This document shows, piece by piece, positions 8,863-17,160 of a stretch of 43,729 nucleotides of DNA. Both the position numbers and the translations under genes were made by a program. Where the stretch lies: NCBI GenBank assembly GCA_039638595.1, contig JBDIWM010000013.1:1-43729 (forward strand), read 5' to 3'. The notes beneath the pieces were generated by a model. The model made no database searches and was not told the origin of the DNA. It saw only the letters and a program-made list of their open reading frames with translations. The DNA is from Atribacterota bacterium (GTDB taxonomy: Bacteria; Atribacterota; Atribacteria; Atribacterales; Caldatribacteriaceae). Numbering within the stretch: position 1 is the first letter of the stretch; every line of letters starts with the position of its first letter.

Positions 8863-9129
8863 ATGCAAGGAGAGATAATTTTTCTTTGCGTGACAGTTTT
8901 CACTGCTGGTTTTGCTATCGCCTTGGGAGTCATATTTCCTGCTTTGGGACAGGGTAAAGCATGTGCTCAGGCTCTGGAGAGCATTGCTCGCCAGCCGGAA
9001 GCCACTGGTCCGATCAGTAGAACCCTTTTTGTTGGTCTGGCCATGCTTGAATCTCTGGCCATTTATGTCCTGGTTATTTCTCTTATTCTTCTTTTTGCCA
9101 ATCCTTTGCTTCGTTACGTCTTTCGTTAG
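8863..9129 (+). CDS. atpE: ATP synthase F0 subunit c, Na+-type signature
   Basis: Subunit c forms the rotor ring. The 88-residue protein is a two-helix hairpin with the conserved RQPEA loop. The ion carboxylate is Glu63 in [11 protein letters not shown]. Gln30 (ALGQG), Ser64 and Tyr68 are at the positions that bind Na+ in the Ilyobacter c ring (Gln32, Ser66, Tyr70, Glu65); the Thr67 equivalent is Leu65. The glycine repeat of helix 1 is degenerate ([10 protein letters not shown]). [11 protein letters not shown] and LILLFANP resemble N-ATPase c subunits. A good GAAGGAGA site precedes the ATG. Confidence 0.95.
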   Translation: MQGEIIFLCVTVFTAGFAIALGVIFPALGQGKACAQALESIARQPEATGPISRTLFVGLAMLESLAIYVLVISLILLFANPLLRYVFR

Positions 9130-9143
9130 GAAGTGTTTCCAGT

Positions 9144-9659
9144 ATGATTCGTATTGACCGAAGTATCATATTTCAGATTATTAATTTTATTGCTCTGGTT
9201 TTTCTTCTTTTCCGGTTTCTCTTTAGACCTGTGGTTAGAGCGCTCGACCAGCGTTCTCAATTTATTCGGGGGGAGTTGCAAAAGATCGAAGATGAAAAGA
9301 AAAATCTTGAAGCTACAAAACGTGCTCTTGAGGAAGAGATGGTCAGAGCGAAAGAGAAATATTTTGAAATTATGGATCAGGCAAAATTGGAAGCTTCTAA
9401 AATTAAGGAAGGCATCATTCGGGAAGCATACGAAGAAGGCGAGAAAATTAAAAATGAGTACCGGCGAAAAGCGCGAAAAGAGGTAGAAGAATTACTCAGC
9501 GGTTTGCGTGAGGATATCGTTGAACTCACCGAGGAAGTGGTCAAGAAATTTCTTGCCACACAGATTACCCCTGAAGTGCAGACTCGTCTGATTGATGTGT
9601 TGCTTGAAGAAGCCTTGAAAGAGTTGGAGGCGCAGGTGGGAACAATTCATGAGCGATGA
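9144..9659 (+). CDS. atpF: ATP synthase F0 subunit b
   Basis: Subunit b is the peripheral stalk. The protein has one N-terminal membrane helix (about residues 8-28) ending in FRFLFRPVVRALDQR, then a long charged coiled coil to about residue 130 and a short C-terminal helical part. At 171 residues it is a normal F-type b length. N-ATPase b subunits are remembered as much longer (about 250). The gene overlaps the next small delta-like gene by 11 bases. Confidence 0.94.
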   Translation: MIRIDRSIIFQIINFIALVFLLFRFLFRPVVRALDQRSQFIRGELQKIEDEKKNLEATKRALEEEMVRAKEKYFEIMDQAKLEASKIKEGIIREAYEEGEKIKNEYRRKARKEVEELLSGLREDIVELTEEVVKKFLATQITPEVQTRLIDVLLEEALKELEAQVGTIHER

Positions 9660-9882
9660 AGTAGTACGGGTGGTGACACCTTTCCCCCTCACTGATGTGC
9701 AACGCGCCCTCATCCGGGCGAAGATGGAACAATTTTTAAACGGGAGTCTCTTCTCTCTTCAGGAGGAGATTGATGAGTCGCTCATTGGAGGAGTGGTTGT
9801 TTTCGTGCGGGATCTAATAATTGATTGCAGTATCAGGACGCAACTTGAAAGGATGAAAGAGTTTATATTGAAGGGCGAATAA
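9649..9882 (+). CDS. C-terminal-domain-only ATP synthase delta subunit
   Basis: Only 77 residues, against about 180 for a usual delta (AtpH). The whole protein aligns to the delta C-terminal domain: a strand like VVRVVTPFPLTDVQ, a helix, then the hallmark IDESLIGGVVVFVRDLIIDCS, cut here in sense as SLIGGVVV followed by IDCSIRTQLERM. The N-terminal six-helix domain, which normally holds the alpha subunits, is absent and there is no room for it, since the ATG at 9649 overlaps atpF. AGGTGGG lies eight bases upstream. Gene position between b and alpha is that of atpH. Together with b (171) it totals about 248 residues, near the length of N-ATPase b subunits. Confidence 0.85.
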   Translation: MSDEVVRVVTPFPLTDVQRALIRAKMEQFLNGSLFSLQEEIDESLIGGVVVFVRDLIIDCSIRTQLERMKEFILKGE

Positions 9883-9884
9883 AA

Positions 9885-11393
9885 ATGAGCGTTCTGGAAG
9901 AGGTTGTTCGGAAAACCAAAGAGATAGTTCGTTCTTACCAGGTCAGACCGGAAATTCACGAAGTTGGAGAGCTTCTGGAAGTGCAAGATGGTGTGGCTCT
10001 AGTAAAAGGTCTCAAGAAGGCTCTGGTTGGGGAACAACTCCTTTTTGCTGGAAAAATTCCTGGGCAAGTTTTTAATCTGGAGAGAGAGCGATTGCGGTGC
10101 ATTATCCTGGGTGATTACACTACACTTCGGGCTGGTGACCCAGTATTCCGGGTCAAAGGAACGTTAGAAATTCCGGTTGGAAAAGAGCTTTTAGGGAGAA
10201 CGATTGATCCCTTGGGAAACCCTCTGGATGGGGGTGCGCCTTTAAGTGCGCACAGTAAAAGGCCAGTATTTTCTCCAGCACCCAGGATTGTGGATCGGGT
10301 TCCGGTTCAGAGACCACTTCTCACCGGGGTGAAAATCGTGGATGCCATGATTCCCCTGGGAAAGGGGCAGAGGGAACTGCTTATTGGGGATCGACGTACC
10401 GGCAAAACTTCGCTGGCCCTCGACGTGATAATTAATCAAAAAGGGAAAAATGTCATTTGTATTTATGCTGGAATAGGACAGAAACTTTCCAGTATTGTTC
10501 AGGTTGTGGATACCCTCAAGTCTTTTGGGGCAATGAGTTATAGTATAGTCGTGGCTACTTCTTCTGAGGACCCTCCAGCTCTGGTCTATCTTACTCCATA
10601 TGTAGCCTGTGCCATTGGGGAGTATTTTATGTATCAGGGCGAGGATGTGCTTCTGGTGTACGATGACCTGACCAAACATGCTAATGCTTATCGAACCATC
10701 GCTCTTTTGATGCGCCGGCCTCCGGGAAGGGAATCGTATCCGGGGGATATCTTCTATATTCATTCGAGTTTACTGGAACGGAGCGCTCAACTGTCGGAAG
10801 ATTTGGGTGGCGGTTCCTTGAGTGCGCTTCCTATTGCAGAGACTCAGGAAGGTGATATCTCGGCATATATTCCCACTAATATTATTTCCATTACGGATGG
10901 ACAGATTTATCTTGAGAGTGGGCTCTTTGCTAGAGGTTTTATGCCTGCAATAAATATAGGGCTTTCGGTTTCGAGGGTGGGGGGAGAAGCGCAGACCCCC
11001 ATCATGAAGAGTGTGGCAAAAAGGCTACGATTGGATTTGTCGCAGTACTTTGAGTTGGAGGACTTTGCTCGCTTCAGTTCGGATCTCGACGAAATAACCA
11101 AAAAACAACTCGAACGTGGGAAAAGGGTATTGCAACTTTTGACCCAGCCTCGGTTCACTCCTTTACCATTGGCTTGGGAAATTGTCTGTATTTTTTCTGC
11201 TACTCAGGGACTGGTAGATAAAGTCCCCTGGGAACGAATCAAAGACTGGGAAGCGCAACTTTATGCTTACTTCGAGACAGAGAGATCAGAGCTCCTTGAG
11301 CGTTTGGAAAAAGAGGTATCCTGGTCTCGGGACTTGGAGGAGGAACTGAAGGTCACCATTATGCAGTTCACTGAAAGATTCCTGGAGATATAG
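9885..11393 (+). CDS. atpA: ATP synthase F1 subunit alpha
   Basis: Alpha alternates with beta in the catalytic hexamer and binds non-exchanged nucleotide. The 502-residue protein has the N-terminal barrel, the P-loop GDRRTGKT (Lys174), YDDLTKHANAYR, RRPPGRESYPGDIFY and the arginine-finger region SVSRVGG. The P-loop has Arg where nearly all F-type alphas have Gln (GDRQTGKT). KHANAYR is close to the N-ATPase version (RHA.AYR) rather than KQAVAYR. A normal N-terminal helix of about 20 residues remains, although the delta domain that usually binds it is missing. AAGGG precedes the ATG at 9885. Confidence 0.97.
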   Translation: MSVLEEVVRKTKEIVRSYQVRPEIHEVGELLEVQDGVALVKGLKKALVGEQLLFAGKIPGQVFNLERERLRCIILGDYTTLRAGDPVFRVKGTLEIPVGKELLGRTIDPLGNPLDGGAPLSAHSKRPVFSPAPRIVDRVPVQRPLLTGVKIVDAMIPLGKGQRELLIGDRRTGKTSLALDVIINQKGKNVICIYAGIGQKLSSIVQVVDTLKSFGAMSYSIVVATSSEDPPALVYLTPYVACAIGEYFMYQGEDVLLVYDDLTKHANAYRTIALLMRRPPGRESYPGDIFYIHSSLLERSAQLSEDLGGGSLSALPIAETQEGDISAYIPTNIISITDGQIYLESGLFARGFMPAINIGLSVSRVGGEAQTPIMKSVAKRLRLDLSQYFELEDFARFSSDLDEITKKQLERGKRVLQLLTQPRFTPLPLAWEIVCIFSATQGLVDKVPWERIKDWEAQLYAYFETERSELLERLEKEVSWSRDLEEELKVTIMQFTERFLEI

Positions 11394-11397
11394 AAGG

Positions 11398-12252
11398 ATG
11401 GCTAAAATTCAGGGAATCAAAAAACAGATTGCTCTGGTCAGGCAAATTCAACACGTGACCCATGCGATGAAGACTCTTTCCGCGGTTCGTTTGCGACTGG
11501 GGAAAGAAACTGTAGAGCAGGTTCGCCACTTTGTGGAGAATTTAAAAAAGAATTTGGAAACCATCGAACTTTATATGCCCTCTCTCGTATTTCCAGAGGA
11601 TCGAATTCTTCTTTTGGCTATATTTTCGGATAAGGGCTTGGTGGGAGGTTTTAATAAGAATGTTGCCGACGCCGTGTTCCGCTTTGTGGAATTGAAAGGT
11701 CTTCCCCGAGTAAAAATTGCAATTTTGGGAAAACAGGGAGAGCGGGAATTGCGAGAGCTGCAAAAAAATGTAGTTCTGGTTTCTTCTTTATCGTTACATC
11801 ATGTTCCCCACTATGCTGGTGTGCGGGACCTGGCGTTTCGGATTATGAAAATGAGGGAGGAAGGACGCTATACGTACCTCTATATTGCTTTTACTCGTTA
11901 TTTTTCGATCACCTCTCGTGCTCTACAGATTGTACAGGTATTTCCGCCACAACTTCACACGAAATTGCTTCCAATACAAGATCGAAAGAAATTAGAGGTA
12001 GAACATCTGCTTTTTGGCGATTTGATTTCCTTACGGAGGACCTTGGAGCAACAGTATCTTGTAGGGATGCTTTATCAAACAGTGATGGAGTCTTTCGTCA
12101 GTGAGCACGCCGCAAGGTTTACCATCATGGATGCAGCGACGACCCATTCTAAGGATATTATTGAATCACTGACTATTTTTTACCACAAGAAGCGTCAAGA
12201 GAGAATCACGCAGGAATTGAATGAGGTCACGAGCGCCGCGGAAGTTTTATAA
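11398..12252 (+). CDS. atpG: ATP synthase F1 subunit gamma
   Basis: Gamma is the rotating central shaft. The 284-residue protein has the expected long N-terminal helix (IQHVTHAMKTLSAVRL), a Rossmann-like middle with SDKGLVGGFNKN, and the conserved C-terminal helix SEHAARFTIMDAAT followed by ITQELNEVTSAAEVL. It starts four bases after the atpA stop, with AGAAGG overlapping that stop. No regulatory cysteine insert of the chloroplast type is present. Confidence 0.96.
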   Translation: MAKIQGIKKQIALVRQIQHVTHAMKTLSAVRLRLGKETVEQVRHFVENLKKNLETIELYMPSLVFPEDRILLLAIFSDKGLVGGFNKNVADAVFRFVELKGLPRVKIAILGKQGERELRELQKNVVLVSSLSLHHVPHYAGVRDLAFRIMKMREEGRYTYLYIAFTRYFSITSRALQIVQVFPPQLHTKLLPIQDRKKLEVEHLLFGDLISLRRTLEQQYLVGMLYQTVMESFVSEHAARFTIMDAATTHSKDIIESLTIFYHKKRQERITQELNEVTSAAEVL

Positions 12253-12259
12253 TTTTTGA

Positions 12260-14106
<1,847 letters not shown>

Positions 14107-14177
14107 AAAGGTTTCGACTTGTAAGTAGTGCAGTGGTATGGGAAAATTAATCGAGAATGTTTGTAGGTTAAAAGCGT

Positions 14178-14768
14178 ATGGTTTATTTTTTGAGTAAGTA
14201 TCTGGCTCTTTTCCTGTTGAAGCTTTTTTTTCGTTTCCGAGTCAAAGGTCAGTTTTCTATTCCCAAGGAGGGACCCTGTGTTATTGTTTCAAATCATTCC
14301 AGTTATCTTGATCCCATTGTGATAGGGTGTGCTGCGCCGCGGCGAGTCTACTTTGTCGCCAAAGAGGAACTTTTCCGCAATCCGCTGGCACGGTTTTTTC
14401 TGTATCAGCTGGGAGCTTTTCCCCTTCGAAGGAAGGAAGTTGACCAAGTTGCAGTGAAAAGAATTTTTACCCTCCTGCGGCAGGGGAAGGTGGTTTGTCT
14501 TTTTCCCGAAGGGACACGCAACGACGGCGTGATCAGAGAATTTAAACCTGGAGTGATTAAGCTGCTACTAAAAGCAAAAGTTCCTCTGGTCGTCGCTGGG
14601 ATTCGAGGAACTTACGAGAGTTTTCCGCGGGGAGCAAGGTTTCCTCGACCCTTTCCCATTCAAGTAGCTTTTTCACATCTTCTGCTTTCTTCGACGGTGG
14701 GAGAACTCGAATTGAGCATTCACAAAGAGATGGAGGTATTACTAGGTGAAGGTGGTAAGGAGTCGTAA
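14178..14768 (+). CDS. 1-acyl-sn-glycerol-3-phosphate acyltransferase (PlsC family)
   Basis: PlsC-type enzymes acylate lysophosphatidic acid to phosphatidic acid at the inner face of the membrane. The 196-residue protein has a hydrophobic N-terminal anchor, the catalytic HX4D motif in NHSSYLDP, FRNPLARFF, and the substrate-binding FPEGTRN. Length fits the short PlsC class. The start codon ATG at 14178 lacks a clear ribosome-binding site. The 71-base gap before it holds only a weak promoter-like sequence. The end overlaps the NHL-protein gene by 23 bases. Exact acyl acceptor cannot be told from sequence. Confidence 0.9.
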   Translation: MVYFLSKYLALFLLKLFFRFRVKGQFSIPKEGPCVIVSNHSSYLDPIVIGCAAPRRVYFVAKEELFRNPLARFFLYQLGAFPLRRKEVDQVAVKRIFTLLRQGKVVCLFPEGTRNDGVIREFKPGVIKLLLKAKVPLVVAGIRGTYESFPRGARFPRPFPIQVAFSHLLLSSTVGELELSIHKEMEVLLGEGGKES

Positions 14769-16140
14769 AAAAACAGTGCTCGCTGTCCTTGTCGTGTATC
14801 TCTGCTTCTTTCTTTCTGGAAGTGTGCAGGCTGTAGAATTTCCCTGGAAGCTGGAGAAAAGCTTTGAAGAAGTTGCCGAGGATCCCCCTTTTATGAATTA
14901 CCCGGTAGGAGTGGTGGTGGACTCTGGGACGGGAGTGGTTTGGGTGAGTGATTGGGGAAACAACCGGGTTCTGGCTTTTACCCGAGAAGGGAAACTTTTG
15001 AAATCTATTCCAGGTCTTCAAGGACCGGTAGGGCTGGCTTTACGCAGCGGGAAACTTTTTGTGGTGGAGCAGAAAGGGAATCAGGTCAAAATTTTCGACA
15101 CGGTGACGGGAAATGTAGTAGTTTCGCTGAAGCCCGAAAAATCGTCTTTCCGTGAACCCCGGGGAATATGGGTTGATGGGGAGGGAAATATATATGTGGC
15201 TGATACTGGGAATTCACGGATCGTGATTTTCGATTCTTCGGGTAAAGAAATCGATTCTTTGGGTAAAGAGGGAATGGGTGACGGAGAGTTTTATTATCCG
15301 AGGGGTATTACAGTAGACCGTGAGGGACACATCTGGATTGTGGACACGGCGCACAATTGCGTTCAAGTACTTGACAAAAGTGGTCGGTTCTTATTCCGTT
15401 TTGGTCGGGAAGGAAGCGAGGATGTGAACTTCCGTCATCCCCGATATATTTTTGTGCAGAATGATTTTGTTTTTATCTCTGATTATCGTAATCACCGTAT
15501 CACAATTTATGATCGGCAAGGTAATCTTGTAACTACCATTGGTGGCAAGGAAGGTATTGGAGAGTTAGATTTTTCATATCCTGAAGGAGTATGGGTGGAT
15601 GAGGAAGGGATATTATGGGTAGCTGATGCCGGAAACAACCGGGTAAAGGCCATCAACGCGGTTTTCCTGCTTCAGCCTAAGCGATACCTTCTCTCTCTTT
15701 TGGAAAGTGGAAATGATGGCGATTTTTTTGCTCTGTGGGAACGCCTTTCTCCAGAGGAGAGGAAAGATCCGGAATTGGCAAGGCTGGTCTTTCGTTTTCT
15801 CCAAAAACGTGGCGATCTGGAAGGTATGATAGCTCAGGCTGAAGAACTCTTTCTTAACGACGCAGAACATCGGGATAGGTGGAGAAAGACTTTGGGTGAA
15901 CTGTATTACCTGAAGGGAAAAGAATTACGCAAAATCGGGAAAGCGGAAAGCGCCCGAGAGTTTTATCTCAGGTCTTTTCGGAATGGTTACTGGCGTGCTT
16001 TTCTCTCTTTCCTTTGGCTTTCTTTTCTTCTGATGGGTGGGTCAAATGTCTTTCTTTTGGTTCTCGCCCTTGTGCTTCTTTTGCTTCTTTTAGTTTTCTA
16101 TCGAATAAAAATGTACCGTAAGAGGTGGTCAAAATGGTAA
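14746..16140 (+). CDS. Secreted/anchored NHL beta-propeller protein with C-terminal membrane helix
   Basis: Not a protein I can name. The 464 residues begin with a signal peptide (KTVLAVLVVYLCFFLSGSVQA). Then come six NHL-type repeats (for example GIWVDGEGNIYVADTGNSR and GVWVDEEGILWVADAGNNR) from about residue 50 to 305, enough for a complete six-bladed propeller. Next is a helical stretch of about 100 residues that looks TPR-like (LYYLKGKELRKIGKAESARE). A C-terminal transmembrane helix follows, ending in a basic tail (YRIKMYRKRWSKW). The propeller would face outward, with the tail in the cytoplasm. GTG at 14746 follows GGAGGT by eight bases and overlaps plsC, and the stop overlaps the MEMO gene. 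Confidence 0.85.
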   Translation: MKVVRSRKKTVLAVLVVYLCFFLSGSVQAVEFPWKLEKSFEEVAEDPPFMNYPVGVVVDSGTGVVWVSDWGNNRVLAFTREGKLLKSIPGLQGPVGLALRSGKLFVVEQKGNQVKIFDTVTGNVVVSLKPEKSSFREPRGIWVDGEGNIYVADTGNSRIVIFDSSGKEIDSLGKEGMGDGEFYYPRGITVDREGHIWIVDTAHNCVQVLDKSGRFLFRFGREGSEDVNFRHPRYIFVQNDFVFISDYRNHRITIYDRQGNLVTTIGGKEGIGELDFSYPEGVWVDEEGILWVADAGNNRVKAINAVFLLQPKRYLLSLLESGNDGDFFALWERLSPEERKDPELARLVFRFLQKRGDLEGMIAQAEELFLNDAEHRDRWRKTLGELYYLKGKELRKIGKAESAREFYLRSFRNGYWRAFLSFLWLSFLLMGGSNVFLLVLALVLLLLLLVFYRIKMYRKRWSKW

Positions 16141-16982
16141 GAAAACCAGCGGTATCTGGATATTTTTATCCTTCGCAGGGAGAGGAACTGCGCGCTATGG
16201 TTAGAACCATGTTGACCGAAGAAACGAAGCAAGTGATTCAAAGGTCCCTGCAGGGTGCAAAAGGTGTTGTCGGTGTGGTCAGCCCCCATGCTGGATATAT
16301 CTATTCTGGAAAGATTGCCGCGTACTCTTCTTATGCTCTCTCTCTTTCTCCCCCTGTAGAGACTGTGGTGCTCATTGGACCAAATCACCGAGGGATCGGG
16401 GCAGAAGTGGCTCTGGGAGGCGAGGATTTCTGGCAAACTCCCCTCGGCCTTGTGGCCTTGGATCGAGAAGCGATTGATTTTTTGGTGGAACACAACCCCT
16501 TTTTTCGGGTGGATTCAGAGGCTCATCGATTAGAACACTCTCTGGAGGTGCAGCTCCCTTTTCTGCAATGTTTTCTTTCCTATGATTTTAAGGTGCTGCC
16601 AATTGCGCTTGTCAAACAGGATCCAGCGACGGCTCGCGCTATTGCCGAAGCTTTGAAAAAACTCAGTGCGTGTCGCAGGCTTTGTATCGTTGCCAGCAGC
16701 GATTTTTCCCATTATGAAGAGGCGAATGTGGTAACCGAAAAAGATTCTGCCCTGATTGTTCGTATTCTTTCTCTGGATGTCGAAGGTTTTTATAGGGAAA
16801 TGTATACACGAGGAATCAGTGTTTGTGGTCCTGGGGGTATTGCAGTATTGATGGAATATCACCGAAATATCTCAGGAAGTAAGGGATCTCTTTTGGTGTA
16901 TACGCACAGTGGTGAGGTAACCGGTGATATGGACCGAGTTGTAGGGTATGCTTCGATAATTTTTCCAAAATTATCCTCCTGA
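16134..16982 (+). CDS. MEMO1 family protein (AmmeMemoRadiSam system protein B)
   Basis: The protein belongs to the MEMO family, relatives of extradiol dioxygenases and of human MEMO1. It has 282 residues. The expected metal-site residues are visible: His in VSPHAGYIYSGK, His in IGPNHRG, Asp and His in SSDFSHY, and Cys in VCGPGGI. EHSLEVQLPFLQ is also family-typical. In many prokaryotes the gene sits with AMMECR1 and radical-SAM partners, but neither is here. ATG at 16134 follows AGAGGTGG and overlaps the NHL gene by seven bases. The cellular function in bacteria is unsettled. Confidence 0.88.
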   Translation: MVRKPAVSGYFYPSQGEELRAMVRTMLTEETKQVIQRSLQGAKGVVGVVSPHAGYIYSGKIAAYSSYALSLSPPVETVVLIGPNHRGIGAEVALGGEDFWQTPLGLVALDREAIDFLVEHNPFFRVDSEAHRLEHSLEVQLPFLQCFLSYDFKVLPIALVKQDPATARAIAEALKKLSACRRLCIVASSDFSHYEEANVVTEKDSALIVRILSLDVEGFYREMYTRGISVCGPGGIAVLMEYHRNISGSKGSLLVYTHSGEVTGDMDRVVGYASIIFPKLSS

Positions 16983-16987
16983 ATCTC

Positions 16988-17016
16988 TTGACAGACCTGC
17001 GTAAATCTTTTACAAT
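16988..17016 (+). promoter_or_regulatory. Consensus promoter for the rpoBC operon
   Basis: TTGACA at 16988-16993 and TACAAT at 17011-17016 are 17 bases apart, a near-perfect housekeeping promoter right after the MEMO gene stop. Transcription from about 17023 leaves a leader of roughly 138 bases before rpoB. No L10-binding leader was recognised, and rplJL is not in this operon. Confidence 0.88.
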
Positions 17017-17046
17017 GACCAATTGTCGGTTTGAAAGCCCAATTGT
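17012..17046 (+). promoter_or_regulatory. Repeats overlapping the rpoB promoter start site
   Basis: ACAAT (17012-17016) and ATTGT (17022-17026) form an inverted repeat across the -10 box and start point. CCAATTGT occurs at 17019-17026 and again at 17039-17046, exactly 20 bases (two helical turns) apart. AATTG at 17021-17025 can also pair with CAATT at 17040-17044 in the RNA. This could be an operator or a leader hairpin; both are inference. The rest of the leader to 17160 shows nothing recognisable beyond the rpoB ribosome-binding site (AAAGGTGGTG). Confidence 0.35.
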
Positions 17047-17160
17047 TTCATGGAAAAGGATGGGTTGTTTATTTTTTCTGCTATTTTTGGTATGAGAATT
17101 TGATAGGTATTGATAAGTGTTGCTCCCATTTTTAACTTCCCCTCAAAGGTGGTGTGATGC

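Noticed and set aside
9649-9882. The short delta gene as a frameshifted or truncated pseudogene.
   Set aside because: The ATG overlaps the intact atpF, a ribosome-binding site is present, and the missing N-terminal domain is found in no frame nearby, since there is no spare sequence between b and alpha. It looks like a real short gene.
14107-14177. Promoter ahead of plsC (TTGTAA at 14119-14124, GAAAAT at 14142-14147).
   Set aside because: Each box matches only 4 of 6 consensus bases; such matches are common by chance. Not reported as a feature.
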